Notes: a model not told the origin generated them from the letters alone. 64,000 nt of DNA from Croceifilum oryzae (GCF_030814315.1 NZ_JAUSUV010000009.1:88129-152128), one strand, 5' to 3'. Numbered from the stretch's first letter, positions 8,538-17,870 are shown. Numbers and translations are program-made.

Positions 8538-9147
8538 TTTCTTCTCCTTCTGTAGTGCGAACCTTTTCATGTTCGATGACGTACTGGTCGATCGTCTCTT
8601 GGTATAGATACATTTCTAATTCCATTGGGCTTGGCTCTTCATTAAAGCGGCGTTTAAAAACATGATTGAAGAAGAGAATCATCCCAGCACCAATTCCAAG
8701 TGAATAGGGAATCTGCAACCATAATGAGCCATCCACCTGATCCCCAGTGACCAGGAAATAGATCCGATCGTGCACCTTCTTCATACTGACATCTGTGTGG
8801 AAGTTCATAATGGCTAATCCAGAACCTGTAAAAAGGAAAATCCATGTTAAAAAAACGAACAGCTTCTTACGTAGACGTGGCTCTGGAGATCGCTCGATAA
8901 TGGAATACACAGGCCCTAACATCTGAATCTGGAGATGCGGAAATGCATGTTTCACAGCGCGTAGCACATGAATCGCTTCGATCACGGCATATGTACCGTA
9001 TTTGGGAGTTAGCTGGATAATCGGCATACGTTGTAGCTCCATTTGATCTTGGTCGGCTACAATCTCCGCTATATCCTGCAACAAAATCCGTTGCTCCATC
9101 TTTGCTTTTATTTTTTTCCTCAACTTGATATAAACGATTGATGCCAC
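8515..9147 (-). CDS. spoVAA: Stage V sporulation protein AA
   Basis: First gene of the spoVA operon; 210 residues. The N-terminal half is soluble (KIKAKMEQRILLQDIAEI at residues about 11-28, then the beta-rich segment around IQLTPKYGTYAVIEAI), followed by two membrane segments (residues about 100-115 and 143-163). This matches the SpoVAA family. The likely start is GTG at 9147, ten bases after AAAGGAG. A sigma-G-like -10 element lies about 35 bases upstream, which agrees with forespore expression. Confidence 0.92.
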   Translation of the reverse strand: MASIVYIKLRKKIKAKMEQRILLQDIAEIVADQDQMELQRMPIIQLTPKYGTYAVIEAIHVLRAVKHAFPHLQIQMLGPVYSIIERSPEPRLRKKLFVFLTWIFLFTGSGLAIMNFHTDVSMKKVHDRIYFLVTGDQVDGSLWLQIPYSLGIGAGMILFFNHVFKRRFNEEPSPMELEMYLYQETIDQYVIEHEKVRTTEGEENDSTSPR

Positions 9148-9181
9148 AAGTGTGCGACTCCTTTCACATTGTGGTTAGAGA

Positions 9182-9215
9182 TAGTATGTGCAAAAAAATA
9201 AATTTCAGTGAAAAT
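9182..9215 (-). promoter_or_regulatory. Candidate forespore (sigma-G type) promoter of spoVA
   Basis: The - strand contains CATACTA at 9182-9188, matching the CATnnTA -10 box used by sigma G/F. A TGAAA element about 15 bases further upstream is only a partial -35 match and the spacing is short. Location ahead of spoVAA makes it plausible; no start site has been mapped. Confidence 0.35.
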
Positions 9216-9225
9216 CACAATAAAT

Positions 9226-9268
9226 AAAGCTCTTACTTTGGGTATATAACGCAAAGTAAAAGCCTTTT
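9226..9268 (-). terminator. Terminator of the deacetylase gene
   Basis: On the - strand, AAAAGGCTTTTACTTTG pairs with CAAAGTAAGAGCTTT around a 11-base loop just downstream of the stop codon at 9284, followed by TATTTATT. Confidence 0.75.
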
Positions 9269-9283
9269 ACTCATTATTTTCTC

Positions 9284-10006
9284 TTAAATCCCTTGAGGAA
9301 TATGAAACATTTGGGAAATGGTAACTAATCTCGTTCCATTTGACTTTAGAATCGGAATCATTTGATCTAGGGCTTCAACAGAGCCTTGTAGTTTCATTGG
9401 ATACATAGAATGTTGGAGGATAATGGCTCCTGGTGTAGTAGAATCCAAAGCTCTTGATAAAACTTCTTCTTTGCTTAATCCTTTCCAATCTAATGTATCG
9501 ACATTCCATTGGGTGACTAGGTATTTTTTATCGCTTGCCCATTTTACTTGCTTCTCACTGAGTGACCCATAAGGTGGACGAAATGCTTTGGGTGTATATC
9601 CGACTAGATTACGTATGAGTCTTCCTGTTTTTTCAATTTGCTCGTGATATGCTTTATCGGGTAGTTTTTTCAAATTCGCATGATCATAGCTATGATTCCC
9701 GATTTGATGGCCTTCTTGTGCAATCCGTTTCACTACTTGCGGATATTTTTCTACATTATTCCCAACCAAAAAGAAGGTTGCTTTGACTCGATATTTTTTT
9801 AGAATATCCAATACCTTTGGAGTATAGACCTGATCTGGTCCATCATCAAATGTAAGAGCAATGGCATTTTTATTATAGGGACCACTATACACGTAAGAAT
9901 ATTTTTCTACCCAAGAAAACGGCTGTTCTTTTTGTAATATATGTGAGATGGGATCGATTCTCCTCCAAGGATAGATGACATCTTTAACAAAGCCCAACCG
10001 ATGCAA
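9284..10006 (-). CDS. NodB-type polysaccharide deacetylase
   Basis: The 240-residue product holds a NodB carbohydrate esterase 4 domain from about residue 48. Its motifs are ALTFDDGPD (catalytic base and metal Asp), HQIGNHSYDH (metal His pair), RPPYGS, and the LDWKG and ILQHS motifs near the C-terminus. Such enzymes remove N-acetyl groups from peptidoglycan or related polymers. No classical signal peptide is visible, although a Trp/Tyr-rich N-terminal segment precedes the domain. The start appears to be TTG at 10006 with GGATG upstream. It lies between the spoVA and sigF operons, so a role in spore cortex or envelope is possible but not shown. Confidence 0.88.
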   Translation of the reverse strand: MHRLGFVKDVIYPWRRIDPISHILQKEQPFSWVEKYSYVYSGPYNKNAIALTFDDGPDQVYTPKVLDILKKYRVKATFFLVGNNVEKYPQVVKRIAQEGHQIGNHSYDHANLKKLPDKAYHEQIEKTGRLIRNLVGYTPKAFRPPYGSLSEKQVKWASDKKYLVTQWNVDTLDWKGLSKEEVLSRALDSTTPGAIILQHSMYPMKLQGSVEALDQMIPILKSNGTRLVTISQMFHIPQGI

Positions 10007-10093
10007 TCAAAACACATCCTTTCAAAAGTAAAGGTATATTACCTTTATGAGCAAAATGCGGATTTGCTCTAGTTGAAAGCCTAAATGTAAATA

Positions 10094-10121
10094 GGAGCCA
10101 CCCTACATGTAGGATAGCTCC
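10094..10121 (-). terminator. Terminator after sigF
   Basis: GGAGCTATCCTACATGTAGGGTGGCTCC forms a near-perfect hairpin 10 bases after the sigF stop codon. The T-tract behind it is weak, so termination efficiency is uncertain. Confidence 0.65.
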
Positions 10122-10131
10122 TTGCAACGGA

Positions 10132-10893
10132 CTAATTAATTTGAGATAAATCTTCTTTCATCCGGGCAATGATTTTTTTCTCCAGCCTCGAAACTTGAAC
10201 CTGAGATATGCCTAGTCTCTCAGCTACTTCCGATTGTGTTTGATCCTTAAAATAACGCAGGTAAACGATTAATTGCTCTCGTTCGGATAGACGCTCAATC
10301 GCATCGTGTAACACGAGCTTATCAAACCATGATTTTTCGCTATCATCTGCAATTTGATCCATCAATGTAATCGGATCCCCATCGTTTTCATATACCGTCT
10401 CATGAATGGAAGTAGGGGCACGGTTAGCTTCTTGTGCGAATACGATCTCTTCCGGCTCAATTCCAATCTCTTTCGCAATCTCATGTAGCGTAGGGATTCG
10501 GTTTAGACGTTTCGACAGCTCATCCTTGGTTTTTCGTACTTTATTGGCCAATTCCTTCAAACTTCGACTTACTTTCACCATCCCGTCATCCCGCAGGAAG
10601 CGCTGAATCTCTCCGATAATCATCGGGACCGCATAGGTGGAAAACTTCACTTCATAACTAAGATCAAATTTATCTACCGCTTTAAGTAATCCAATGCTAC
10701 CTATTTGAAACAAATCTTCTGCTTCATAGCCACGATTTAAGAAACGTTGCACAACGGACCAAACTAAACGAATATTGTGACTCACTAATCGATCTCGAGC
10801 CAACAAATCTCCTTGCTGGCTGAGTAGAATGAGCTCTTTCACTTCGGCATCCGACAAATGGTTATGCCGCTCTTTACGCACTTCCGCATCCAT
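10132..10893 (-). CDS. sigF: RNA polymerase sporulation sigma factor F
   Basis: Sigma F is the first forespore-specific sigma factor, held inactive by SpoIIAB until SpoIIAA is dephosphorylated. The 253-residue product has region 2 with GYEAEDLFQIGSIGLLKAVD and the following YAVPMIIGEIQRFLRDDG, region 3, and region 4 ending in the helix-turn-helix QSEVAERLGISQVQVSRLEK. It is the third gene of the spoIIA operon, nine bases after spoIIAB, with GAGGGAAG ahead of the ATG. The order and length match Bacillus. Confidence 0.97.
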   Translation of the reverse strand: MDAEVRKERHNHLSDAEVKELILLSQQGDLLARDRLVSHNIRLVWSVVQRFLNRGYEAEDLFQIGSIGLLKAVDKFDLSYEVKFSTYAVPMIIGEIQRFLRDDGMVKVSRSLKELANKVRKTKDELSKRLNRIPTLHEIAKEIGIEPEEIVFAQEANRAPTSIHETVYENDGDPITLMDQIADDSEKSWFDKLVLHDAIERLSEREQLIVYLRYFKDQTQSEVAERLGISQVQVSRLEKKIIARMKEDLSQIN

Positions 10894-10902
10894 ATGCTTC
10901 CC

Positions 10903-11364
10903 TCAATTCACTAACGATTGCTGAGATTGCGGAGTAAGCTGCTTGACTAGCTGAATCGTCGTACCTTCTCCTAGTTTGGAGTGAATCATCACTTCGTCCA
11001 TAAAATTCTCCATGATCGTAAAACCCATTCCCGATCGCTCCAACTCGGGCTTGGATGTATAGAGAGGTTGCCTTGCTTCTGTTACATCTTCGATTCCTAA
11101 ACCATAATCCGTAATCTGAACACAAATCTTCGTACCTTCGATTTCGGTGCGAATCAAGATTACGCCTTCTGGATTTTCCTCGTATCCATGAATAACTGAG
11201 TTGGTAACCGCTTCACTCACGACTGTTTTGATATCGGTTAAATCCTCTATCGTAGGATCTAACTGTGATAGAAAAGCGGCAACAGCCACACGTGCAAATG
11301 ATTCATTTTCCGATCGAGCATTAAAGCATAATTCCATAAAGTTCGTATGTACCGGTTTCATCAT
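10903..11364 (-). CDS. spoIIAB: Anti-sigma F factor / serine kinase SpoIIAB
   Basis: SpoIIAB binds sigma F and phosphorylates SpoIIAA. It is a GHKL ATPase of 153 residues from the ATG at 11364. The N box ([14 protein letters not shown] near residue 45) binds Mg-ATP, the G1 box is [10 protein letters not shown] near 83, and the G2 box is [14 protein letters not shown] near 105. The first ATG overlaps the spoIIAA stop codon (ATGA), as in other spoIIA operons. An upstream in-frame codon at 11379 lies inside spoIIAA and is less likely. Confidence 0.96.
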   Translation of the reverse strand: MMKPVHTNFMELCFNARSENESFARVAVAAFLSQLDPTIEDLTDIKTVVSEAVTNSVIHGYEENPEGVILIRTEIEGTKICVQITDYGLGIEDVTEARQPLYTSKPELERSGMGFTIMENFMDEVMIHSKLGEGTTIQLVKQLTPQSQQSLVN

Positions 11365-11714
11365 GACGCCACCCCACATGCGGAAACTGCACTGCTTTCA
11401 TCTTGAAACATTTGAAGAATCTTAAACAATCCCGACATCTCCATGATTCGCTCAATCGGAGGTTGTACGGAGCAGATGGTCATCTTGCCCCCCATTTGCG
11501 TCACTCGTTTATAGCGACCGAGGATTACGCCTAAACCAGAGCTATCCATAAATTCGAGTTTCTCCAGATTTAATACCAGATGAGTAACCCATTCGTGGTT
11601 TAATTCCTCTTCAATCACTTTGCGAACATGAGCCGCCGTATGATGATCTAATTCTCCATCCAAACGAGCGACTAACACGTTTTTTGATCGTTTTACATCT
11701 AAATGTAAAGCCAA
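11361..11714 (-). CDS. spoIIAA: Anti-sigma F factor antagonist SpoIIAA
   Basis: The 117-residue STAS-domain protein carries the phosphorylated Ser within [16 protein letters not shown] (Ser at about residue 58). Unphosphorylated SpoIIAA frees sigma F from SpoIIAB. The start is TTG at 11714, preceded by AAGGAGGGG. Upstream, 11778-11784 read on the - strand gives AGGATAT with GAAA about 13 bases on, which may be a sigma-H promoter; the match is imperfect. A terminator separates the gene from dacF, so the operon probably starts here. Confidence 0.95.
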   Translation of the reverse strand: MALHLDVKRSKNVLVARLDGELDHHTAAHVRKVIEEELNHEWVTHLVLNLEKLEFMDSSGLGVILGRYKRVTQMGGKMTICSVQPPIERIMEMSGLFKILQMFQDESSAVSACGVAS

Positions 11715-11797
11715 CTGAACCCCTCCTTCTCACTCAGGTGCTTCTCTTCTGTATGATGTTTTCTGCAAATCATTCCCATATCCTGCTATAAAAATAA

Positions 11798-11830
11798 AAA
11801 AGGAAACTAGCTTTCTGGCCAGCTTCCTTC
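11798..11830 (-). terminator. Terminator after dacF
   Basis: On the - strand GGAAGCTGGCC and GGCTAGTTTCC-like arms (GGAAGCT ... AGCTAGTTTCC) form an imperfect hairpin followed by TTTTTTATTTTTA, just after the dacF stop codon. Confidence 0.7.
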
Positions 11831-11837
11831 AAGAAAT

Positions 11838-12998
11838 TTACTTAAATACGTCTGTAAACACTTTTTGAATCGATTTCCAGAGGCTTGCTTCTTCGATGTC
11901 CCTTGAACTGGTGATCTCTAGATGCGTTACGACTTTTCCTTCTTTATTCGTAAAGTCGATTGTCCCAATCGTCTCTCCTTGCTTAATCGGGGCTTTTAAC
12001 TCTTTAAACTGAACTACCTTTTTATATTGCTTTGGATCTTCGCCCTTCTTCATCAAGATCGACATGGAGTGATGTGCCCGAATCAAGATTTCCTCTGGAT
12101 TCCCTTTATCGACTCCCACCTTAGCAATGAGATCCCCTTTTTTGTAGAAAGTGTAGTTGGTGTACTGGCTAAAGGCATAATCTAACATCTTGGAAATTTC
12201 CTGATTTCGCATTTTTGAATCAGGTTCACCCAGCACTACTGAAATGACACGGAAGTTATCACGTTTGGCAGTCGCGGTTAAACAAAAACGCGCCTCCGTG
12301 GTAAAGCCTGTTTTCAGACCATCTAATCCCTGGTAAAAACGAACCAGTTTATTTGTATTTACAAGCCAAAACGGCTTTTTCGAGTCTTGACGTAAGTAAT
12401 CCTGATACAAACTCGTATACTTAGTGATCTCAGGGTGCTTCAATAACTCACGAGATAACAAAGCGATATCATATGCCGAAGAATAGTGATCTGCTACAGG
12501 TAAGCCGTTTGGATTTTGAAATTTAGTATCCTTTAATCCCAGTGCAACAGCGCGTTTATTCATCATCGCAACAAAGTTTTCTTCTGTTCCTCCGATATGC
12601 TCGGCTAGCGCGACTGAGGCATCATTTGCTGAACCGATAGCGACTCCTTTTAATAAGTCATGAACGGTCATCGACTCACCCGGCTCGAGGAAAATCTGAG
12701 AGCCACCTTTTGACGAGGCATTTTCTGAAACCGTAACCGAATCCGTCATCTTTAATTTCTTCTGTTCAATGGCTTCCATCACCAAAAGCATTGTCATCAC
12801 CTTGGTAATACTTGCAGGCGGTAATTTTTCATGACTATTTTTCTCATAAATGACCGTTCCTGTATCTGCGTCCATCAATACAGCTGATTTCGCATTAGGT
12901 GCTAGATCTAATTCTGCCGCATGTACGATCGCTCGTGGTACAAACAAAGAGAGTACAAAGATTGAAATAAAAACAGAGATACTGATCCGTTTCAGCAT
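11838..12998 (-). CDS. dacF: D-alanyl-D-alanine carboxypeptidase DacF
   Basis: A penicillin-binding D,D-carboxypeptidase of the S11 family, 386 residues. It has an N-terminal signal peptide (hydrophobic residues about 7-25, ending near ARAIVHAAEL), the active-site SITK box (PPASITKVM, Ser near residue 64), the SGN-type motif in GSANDASVALA, and KTGF in LDGLKTGFTTEA. A C-terminal beta-rich domain starts near residue 280. In Bacillus dacF precedes spoIIA and acts on forespore peptidoglycan. Conserved order and the AGGAGGAATGCTAG start signal support the call. Confidence 0.95.
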   Translation of the reverse strand: MLKRISISVFISIFVLSLFVPRAIVHAAELDLAPNAKSAVLMDADTGTVIYEKNSHEKLPPASITKVMTMLLVMEAIEQKKLKMTDSVTVSENASSKGGSQIFLEPGESMTVHDLLKGVAIGSANDASVALAEHIGGTEENFVAMMNKRAVALGLKDTKFQNPNGLPVADHYSSAYDIALLSRELLKHPEITKYTSLYQDYLRQDSKKPFWLVNTNKLVRFYQGLDGLKTGFTTEARFCLTATAKRDNFRVISVVLGEPDSKMRNQEISKMLDYAFSQYTNYTFYKKGDLIAKVGVDKGNPEEILIRAHHSMSILMKKGEDPKQYKKVVQFKELKAPIKQGETIGTIDFTNKEGKVVTHLEITSSRDIEEASLWKSIQKVFTDVFK

Positions 12999-13062
12999 CT
13001 AGCATTCCTCCTATTGTCTTAATGAGCATAGTGTCTCTCAGACAAACAGGAAGTATGCGAAA

Positions 13063-13833
13063 TCAACCCGAGGATGATTCACGTGCACTACAATTTACCG
13101 GACAAGTCTTGCAATGTTTCGGCCGTAAGGATGTTAAATAAGCTAAGCAACAAGTCTTACGGTTATGAGCAAATTCTGGTTGCGAAAAGACAACAAAGGG
13201 GTTCGTTCCTTTTTGATCTAGGGATAAGGTAGGATCTAAAATGAGTGCCTGATAATCTTCCTCAATCTGTCTTTTCAATTCTATAGAAGAAACCTCTGTC
13301 ACCATGGTTTGATACATCCACTTGATGTAGACATATACATTTTCCCATAGCGTCATTTCGGAAATATTAACAGAACTTCGGATTCCATTCGTCCATGGCG
13401 CGAAATGCTGTTGAAACATCCAGCGAAACAGCTCCGTTCGCTCGGAAGAGCGCTCCTCTGGATGTATTTCTTTCATTTCAGATAGGTCCATAACAATACT
13501 GGGAATCCATAACGAATCTGATTCAGGAGGGGTTAACAATGCCACATTCCAAGCTGAGCCTACTACTCTCTTTTGATAAAGGGAAAAAAGCGTTAACGGA
13601 ATTAAGAAGGCGAAGCTAATTCTCTTCACCAACATCGAGCTAGCTACCGATAAATTAGCTGTTCCTAAAAGATCTTTGATTTGACGTAACACTTGTTCTC
13701 TAGGATTCTCTTCCAGCAAGTCACTTAGCGGAAAGCTCCATCCTTGTACTTCACTTTTAATCTCACTCCAAGATCGCGGATCGAGACGAAATCGAGTTTG
13801 TAACAAATGAAGCTCTTCCATCATCATGGACAT
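13063..13833 (-). CDS. FhuF-like siderophore-iron reductase
   Basis: The 256-residue protein ends with CCLAYLTSLRPKHCKTCPV (about residues 228-246), the C-terminal Cys cluster that holds the 2Fe-2S centre in FhuF-type ferric reductases. The rest is helical with little strong sequence conservation. It follows the ABC ATPase gene by two bases behind AAAGGAGGGATAG, so it belongs to the siderophore operon and probably releases iron from the imported ferric siderophore by reduction. The ligand is unknown. Confidence 0.85.
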   Translation of the reverse strand: MSMMMEELHLLQTRFRLDPRSWSEIKSEVQGWSFPLSDLLEENPREQVLRQIKDLLGTANLSVASSMLVKRISFAFLIPLTLFSLYQKRVVGSAWNVALLTPPESDSLWIPSIVMDLSEMKEIHPEERSSERTELFRWMFQQHFAPWTNGIRSSVNISEMTLWENVYVYIKWMYQTMVTEVSSIELKRQIEEDYQALILDPTLSLDQKGTNPFVVFSQPEFAHNRKTCCLAYLTSLRPKHCKTCPVNCSARESSSG

Positions 13834-13835
13834 GT

Positions 13836-14642
13836 CTATCCCTCCTTTCTAACAATGTTTCTCCCTTTCCCATGTGGGATTAATAAAGGGGTTCCAAAAA
13901 TCGGGTCCGAAATAATCTCACAATCCATTTGAAATACATCCTGTACCAAACTAGGTTTCATAATATCCTCTGGTGAACCTTGTGCATAAATCTCTCCACT
14001 TTTGACAGCAATTAAGTGATCCGCATATCGACAAGCTAAATTGAGGTCATGTAACACCATAAGAATGGTACGGTTCTCTTGGCGATTTAACGTAAATAAT
14101 AAGTCCAGAATGTCTACTTGATGTGTTAAATCTAGGTAAGTTGTTGGCTCATCTAGCAAGAGGATATCTGGATTCTGTGCGAGGGTCATGGCAATCCAAG
14201 CACGTTGCCTCTGTCCACCTGATAGTGAATCAACATCCTGATCTCGTAGTTCATCTAATCCCGTTGCTTCAAGTGCCTTATTTACAAGCTCCTCATCTTC
14301 AGTAGACCACTGACGAAGCATGCTTTGATAAGGAAATCGTCCTTGTTTCACTAACTGTAAAACCGTTAATCCCTCTGGAGCAACAGGACCTTGTGGCAGG
14401 ATCGCCAGCTGTTTCGCGATCTCCTTCGTGGACATCTTTGAAATCATCTGTCCTTCCAGTAAAATGGTCCCGGTTTTCGGTTTTAGTAGCCGAGCCATAG
14501 AGCGTAGTAAAGTTGATTTTCCGCATCCATTACAGCCAATTAATACCGTAATCTTCCCCTTTGGAATCTCAACGTCCAGCCCATCTATAATAACTCGCTC
14601 TCCATATGCCAATTTTAATTGACTTGTCTCTAGTGCAATCAT
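13836..14642 (-). CDS. Ferric siderophore ABC transporter ATPase
   Basis: ATPase of the FecE/FepC type that powers siderophore import with the two permeases upstream. Walker A is GCNGCGKSTLL, the signature is DSLSGGQRQRAW, Walker B is ILLLDEPTTYLD, and the switch His is in MVLHDLNLACRYAD. I chose the ATG at 14642 because a near-complete Shine-Dalgarno match (TAAGGAGATGATT) lies just before it; the frame also permits 14669. About 268 residues from this start, typical for the family. Confidence 0.93.
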   Translation of the reverse strand: MIALETSQLKLAYGERVIIDGLDVEIPKGKITVLIGCNGCGKSTLLRSMARLLKPKTGTILLEGQMISKMSTKEIAKQLAILPQGPVAPEGLTVLQLVKQGRFPYQSMLRQWSTEDEELVNKALEATGLDELRDQDVDSLSGGQRQRAWIAMTLAQNPDILLLDEPTTYLDLTHQVDILDLLFTLNRQENRTILMVLHDLNLACRYADHLIAVKSGEIYAQGSPEDIMKPSLVQDVFQMDCEIISDPIFGTPLLIPHGKGRNIVRKEG

Positions 14643-14684
14643 ATCGTCAATCATCTCCTTACCCATCACGCCTATATCACCACG

Positions 14685-15752
14685 TTAGCCTCGTTCTCGA
14701 ATTAATAAATAAATAAAATAAGGGGCTCCTAGGATCGAGATAAACACACCTGCTGGCACTTCCAACGGCAGAAAAAGTGTCCGCCCGATCGTATCAGCGA
14801 GTAATACGAGAAATCCACCTATTAAGGCCGAAATAGGCAAAAGAGCACCATAGTTAGAACCGACCAATCTACGAGCGATGTGTGGCGCCATTAGACCCAC
14901 AAAACTAATTCCCCCGCCATACGCAACGGCGACTCCGGCTGTTAACGTACTTAAGGTAAGTAACCATAATCTTTGTTTTGAGACCTGACCACCTAAACCA
15001 ACCGCAATTTCTTCTCCAAAGGCCTGAACATTTAACTGTCGTACCGAAAAGAAAGTACATAATATTAATAAAAGTGCGATCGGGACGAGTATCGATACAT
15101 GATCCCAATTTGCGCCATATACCGAACCTGTAATCCACACATTTGCTTGGCTTGCACGGTAAATGACACTTTTCACCATAAATAAAGTCGTGAGCGCTTT
15201 CGTCAATGCCCAAACCCCGATCCCCATTAACACCAAGCGAACGGGTGACAAACCATTTTTCCATGCCAGACTATATAAAATCAGGGCCGCTATGAGAGCT
15301 CCGCATATCGCAATCAACGGAAGCCAATGAATGCTTACGATTAGTGCATTCGTCTTAGGATCGCTAAACATCCCTAAAAACATGACAACCGCTACACTCG
15401 CACCACCCGTGATTCCTAGTAAGTCAGGAGAAGCAAGTGGGTTTCGAACAATCCCTTGCAAAATCGAGCCTGAAATCGCTAGTAACATACCGACTAAAAC
15501 AGCCACAATCATTCGAGGCAACCGAAACGATTCGACGACTAGCTTCGAAAATGCATTCGCATCCAAACCAAATATCACTTTCCCCACTTCAATCGGATTC
15601 ACATATACCTCTCCTGCTCCCGCAGTCAGGAGAAACGTAACCATAAGGAGAACCGAAAAAATCGTGATCATCCAAAAGGAACGTTTTTCAAATAGAAGTG
15701 AGACTCGTTCTGCTTTCCCTCTACGTATTATCAACCATCGTTTCGTTTTCAT
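14685..15752 (-). CDS. FecCD-family siderophore permease (second)
   Basis: A 355-residue permease with about nine or ten membrane segments. FecCD motifs are visible: GSILQGIVRNPLASPDLLGI near residue 92, and GGISFVGLMAPHIARRLVG near 277, which contains the Gly-rich cytoplasmic loop contacting the ATPase. It overlaps the 3' end of the preceding permease by four bases, so translation is coupled. The N-terminus (about 25 basic residues before the first membrane segment) is slightly long. It forms the membrane channel together with the 15749-16753 protein. Confidence 0.94.
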   Translation of the reverse strand: MKTKRWLIIRRGKAERVSLLFEKRSFWMITIFSVLLMVTFLLTAGAGEVYVNPIEVGKVIFGLDANAFSKLVVESFRLPRMIVAVLVGMLLAISGSILQGIVRNPLASPDLLGITGGASVAVVMFLGMFSDPKTNALIVSIHWLPLIAICGALIAALILYSLAWKNGLSPVRLVLMGIGVWALTKALTTLFMVKSVIYRASQANVWITGSVYGANWDHVSILVPIALLLILCTFFSVRQLNVQAFGEEIAVGLGGQVSKQRLWLLTLSTLTAGVAVAYGGGISFVGLMAPHIARRLVGSNYGALLPISALIGGFLVLLADTIGRTLFLPLEVPAGVFISILGAPYFIYLLIRERG

Positions 15753-16753
15753 GCCTTTCCTACTCCCCTACGTGCTACTGCTAAGAAAAATGGGATCCCG
15801 ATTAATGCTGTCATCACACCTACAGGAACCTCTTCTGGCATCATGACAAATCGAGCGGCTATATCAGCCAGTACGAGGACAATCCCTCCGATCGTTATGC
15901 TAAAAGGAACTACCCAACGATAATCATTACCCACTAAGCCTTTGACAATATGAGGAACCATCACTCCAATAAAGCTAATCGGGCCTGCTACCGATACAGC
16001 ACTTCCTGCTAGAAGAACGATCGAAACGAGTCCAAGCAATTTTACTAGCCACGTTTTCTGCCCTAAGCCCGTTGCCACATCTTCCCCCATCTGCAACACA
16101 TTAATCGATTTTCCTAAGAAAAGAGCGATTAGGAATCCGATCGTCAAATAGGGAACTATCAATTGTAATAACTCTAATTTTCGCCCTTCGATCGAACCTG
16201 CTAACCAAAACATCACCTGATCCAGTGCAGATTCATCTAACACTAACAACCCTTGTGTCATCGAGGCAAATAACATTGCGGTCGCTGCACCAGCTAATGT
16301 TATTTTTAATGGAGACAGTCCTCCTCTTCCCATGGACCCTAATAGGTACACGGCAAGTGAAGTCACGGCAGAGCCCACTAATCCAATCCATAAAAACGCT
16401 TCCAATGAAGTAACCGAGAACAGCATCATCCCAGCAACGATAAAGAAGCTAGCACCTGCATTTACCCCGATAAAATCTGGGGACGCCATTGGATTACGGG
16501 TAAGCGCTTGCATCAATGCACCCGCAACCGCTAACGCCCCTCCAATCGCTACACCGATCAAAGCACGTGGCAAGCGAACCTCTGTCACCACTAATTGATC
16601 AAAAACGCCTGTCGGATGTGAAAAAGCTTGAATAGCCGTTTGAATGGACGTATCTGTATAGCCAAGTAATACACTACCTACCATACAAAGAATTAATACA
16701 AAAATAGAAATGATTAGTGTAAGCCATTTCCCCTGGTGCGTATGAATCTTCAT
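15749..16753 (-). CDS. FecCD-family siderophore permease (first)
   Basis: First gene of the - strand iron-uptake operon; 334 residues and about ten membrane segments. The motifs GALMQALTRNPMASPDFIGV near residue 78 and AGPISFIGVMVPHIVKGLVG near 256 identify the FecCD family. It lies divergent to the lipoprotein gene at 16905, with Fur-box-like palindromes between them, so both arms are likely induced by iron starvation. The ATG follows GGGGAG at a usual distance. Confidence 0.94.
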   Translation of the reverse strand: MKIHTHQGKWLTLIISIFVLILCMVGSVLLGYTDTSIQTAIQAFSHPTGVFDQLVVTEVRLPRALIGVAIGGALAVAGALMQALTRNPMASPDFIGVNAGASFFIVAGMMLFSVTSLEAFLWIGLVGSAVTSLAVYLLGSMGRGGLSPLKITLAGAATAMLFASMTQGLLVLDESALDQVMFWLAGSIEGRKLELLQLIVPYLTIGFLIALFLGKSINVLQMGEDVATGLGQKTWLVKLLGLVSIVLLAGSAVSVAGPISFIGVMVPHIVKGLVGNDYRWVVPFSITIGGIVLVLADIAARFVMMPEEVPVGVMTALIGIPFFLAVARRGVGKA

Positions 16754-16824
16754 TTCTTACTACATACTCCCCTCATGTGACCACAATGTTGTTTTTTAAT
16801 AAGAATTATTTTTATTTTCTTTTG

Positions 16825-16882
16825 TTGACAGCTACACTAAATATTGATTATGATTCTCATTGTAATTGAAAATCATTTTCAA
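16825..16882 (+). promoter_or_regulatory. Fur-regulated promoter between permease operon and binding protein
   Basis: TTGACA at 16825-16830 and TATGAT at 16849-16854 form a vegetative promoter with an 18-bp spacer. Over and beyond the -10 lie TGATTATGATTCTCATT and the perfect 17-bp palindrome TTGAAAATCATTTTCAA (16866-16882), which matches the Fur box core TGAnAATnATTnTCA. Iron-loaded Fur should block both divergent transcripts. Confidence 0.9.
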
Positions 16883-16904
16883 ATCAACGGAGGGAATCAT
16901 ATAT

Positions 16905-17870
16905 ATGTTTTCACGATTTATAAAAAGTCGCTCTCTATTCATCTTAGCGAGCTTGCTTTTCATCGCATCTGCTCTTACAGCTTGTGGTAGTAAAACCACG
17001 ACTGAATCTGGTAAATCAGATGGTCCAACTACTACGATTGAGCACGCAATGGGGAAAACAGAAATCAAGGGCACTCCTAAAAAAGTGGTTATTCTTACTA
17101 ATGAAGGAACCGAAGCTCTACTCGCTCTAGGAGTAAAGCCGGTTGGAGCCGTACAATCCTTTACTGGTAAACCTTGGTATGATCATATTAAAGGTCAAAT
17201 GGAAGGCGTAAAGGTGGTTGGCATGGAAAGTGAGCCAAGCCTTGAAACCATCGCTTCTTTAAAACCCGACTTAATCATAGGAAATAAAATGCGTCACGAG
17301 AAAGTGTATGAACAATTAAAAGCAATCGCACCCACTGTTTACTCAGAATCACTACGAGGTGATTGGAAAGCAAACTTCAAATTTTATGCGAAAGTATTAA
17401 ACAAAGAGTCAGAAGGACAAAAAGTACTTGCTCAATATGATGAGAAGATTGCCCAATTAAAAGGTAAATTGGGAGATAAGCTAAAGAATAAAGTTTCCAT
17501 GGTTCGCTTTATAACAGGAGATGTTCGTATTTACCATTTAGATTCATTCTCTGGAGTGATTCTAAAAGATCTCGGATTTGCACGTCCTGAGTCACAAAAC
17601 AAAAATGACTTAGCTGAGCGTGGTGTAGGCAAAGAACGCATCCCTGCGATGGACGGCGACTACCTATTCTACTTCACTTATGAAACAGGCGATAACAAAG
17701 CAACAGACCTCGAAAAAGAATGGTTGAAAGATCCACTCTTCCAAGGACTAAACGCAGTGAAAAACAAAAAAGCATTCAAAGTAAGCGACACGATCTGGAA
17801 CACCGCTGGTGGCGTTCTAGCAGCAAACCTCATGCTTGACGATGTAGCGAAATTCTTTGAAGTAAAATAG
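16905..17870 (+). CDS. Iron-siderophore substrate-binding lipoprotein
   Basis: A class III periplasmic-binding-type protein (PF01497, FecB/FhuD fold), 321 residues from the ATG at 16905. The lipobox is ASALTAC (Cys near residue 27), followed by a Ser/Thr/Lys linker. The mature part has the GTPKKVVILTNEGTEALLAL motif and ETIASLKPDLIIGNKMR. An in-frame start at 16866 exists, but GGAGGGAATC upstream of 16905 and the signal-peptide shape favour the later start. It delivers ferric siderophore to the divergent permeases. Confidence 0.94.
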   Translation: MFSRFIKSRSLFILASLLFIASALTACGSKTTTESGKSDGPTTTIEHAMGKTEIKGTPKKVVILTNEGTEALLALGVKPVGAVQSFTGKPWYDHIKGQMEGVKVVGMESEPSLETIASLKPDLIIGNKMRHEKVYEQLKAIAPTVYSESLRGDWKANFKFYAKVLNKESEGQKVLAQYDEKIAQLKGKLGDKLKNKVSMVRFITGDVRIYHLDSFSGVILKDLGFARPESQNKNDLAERGVGKERIPAMDGDYLFYFTYETGDNKATDLEKEWLKDPLFQGLNAVKNKKAFKVSDTIWNTAGGVLAANLMLDDVAKFFEVK

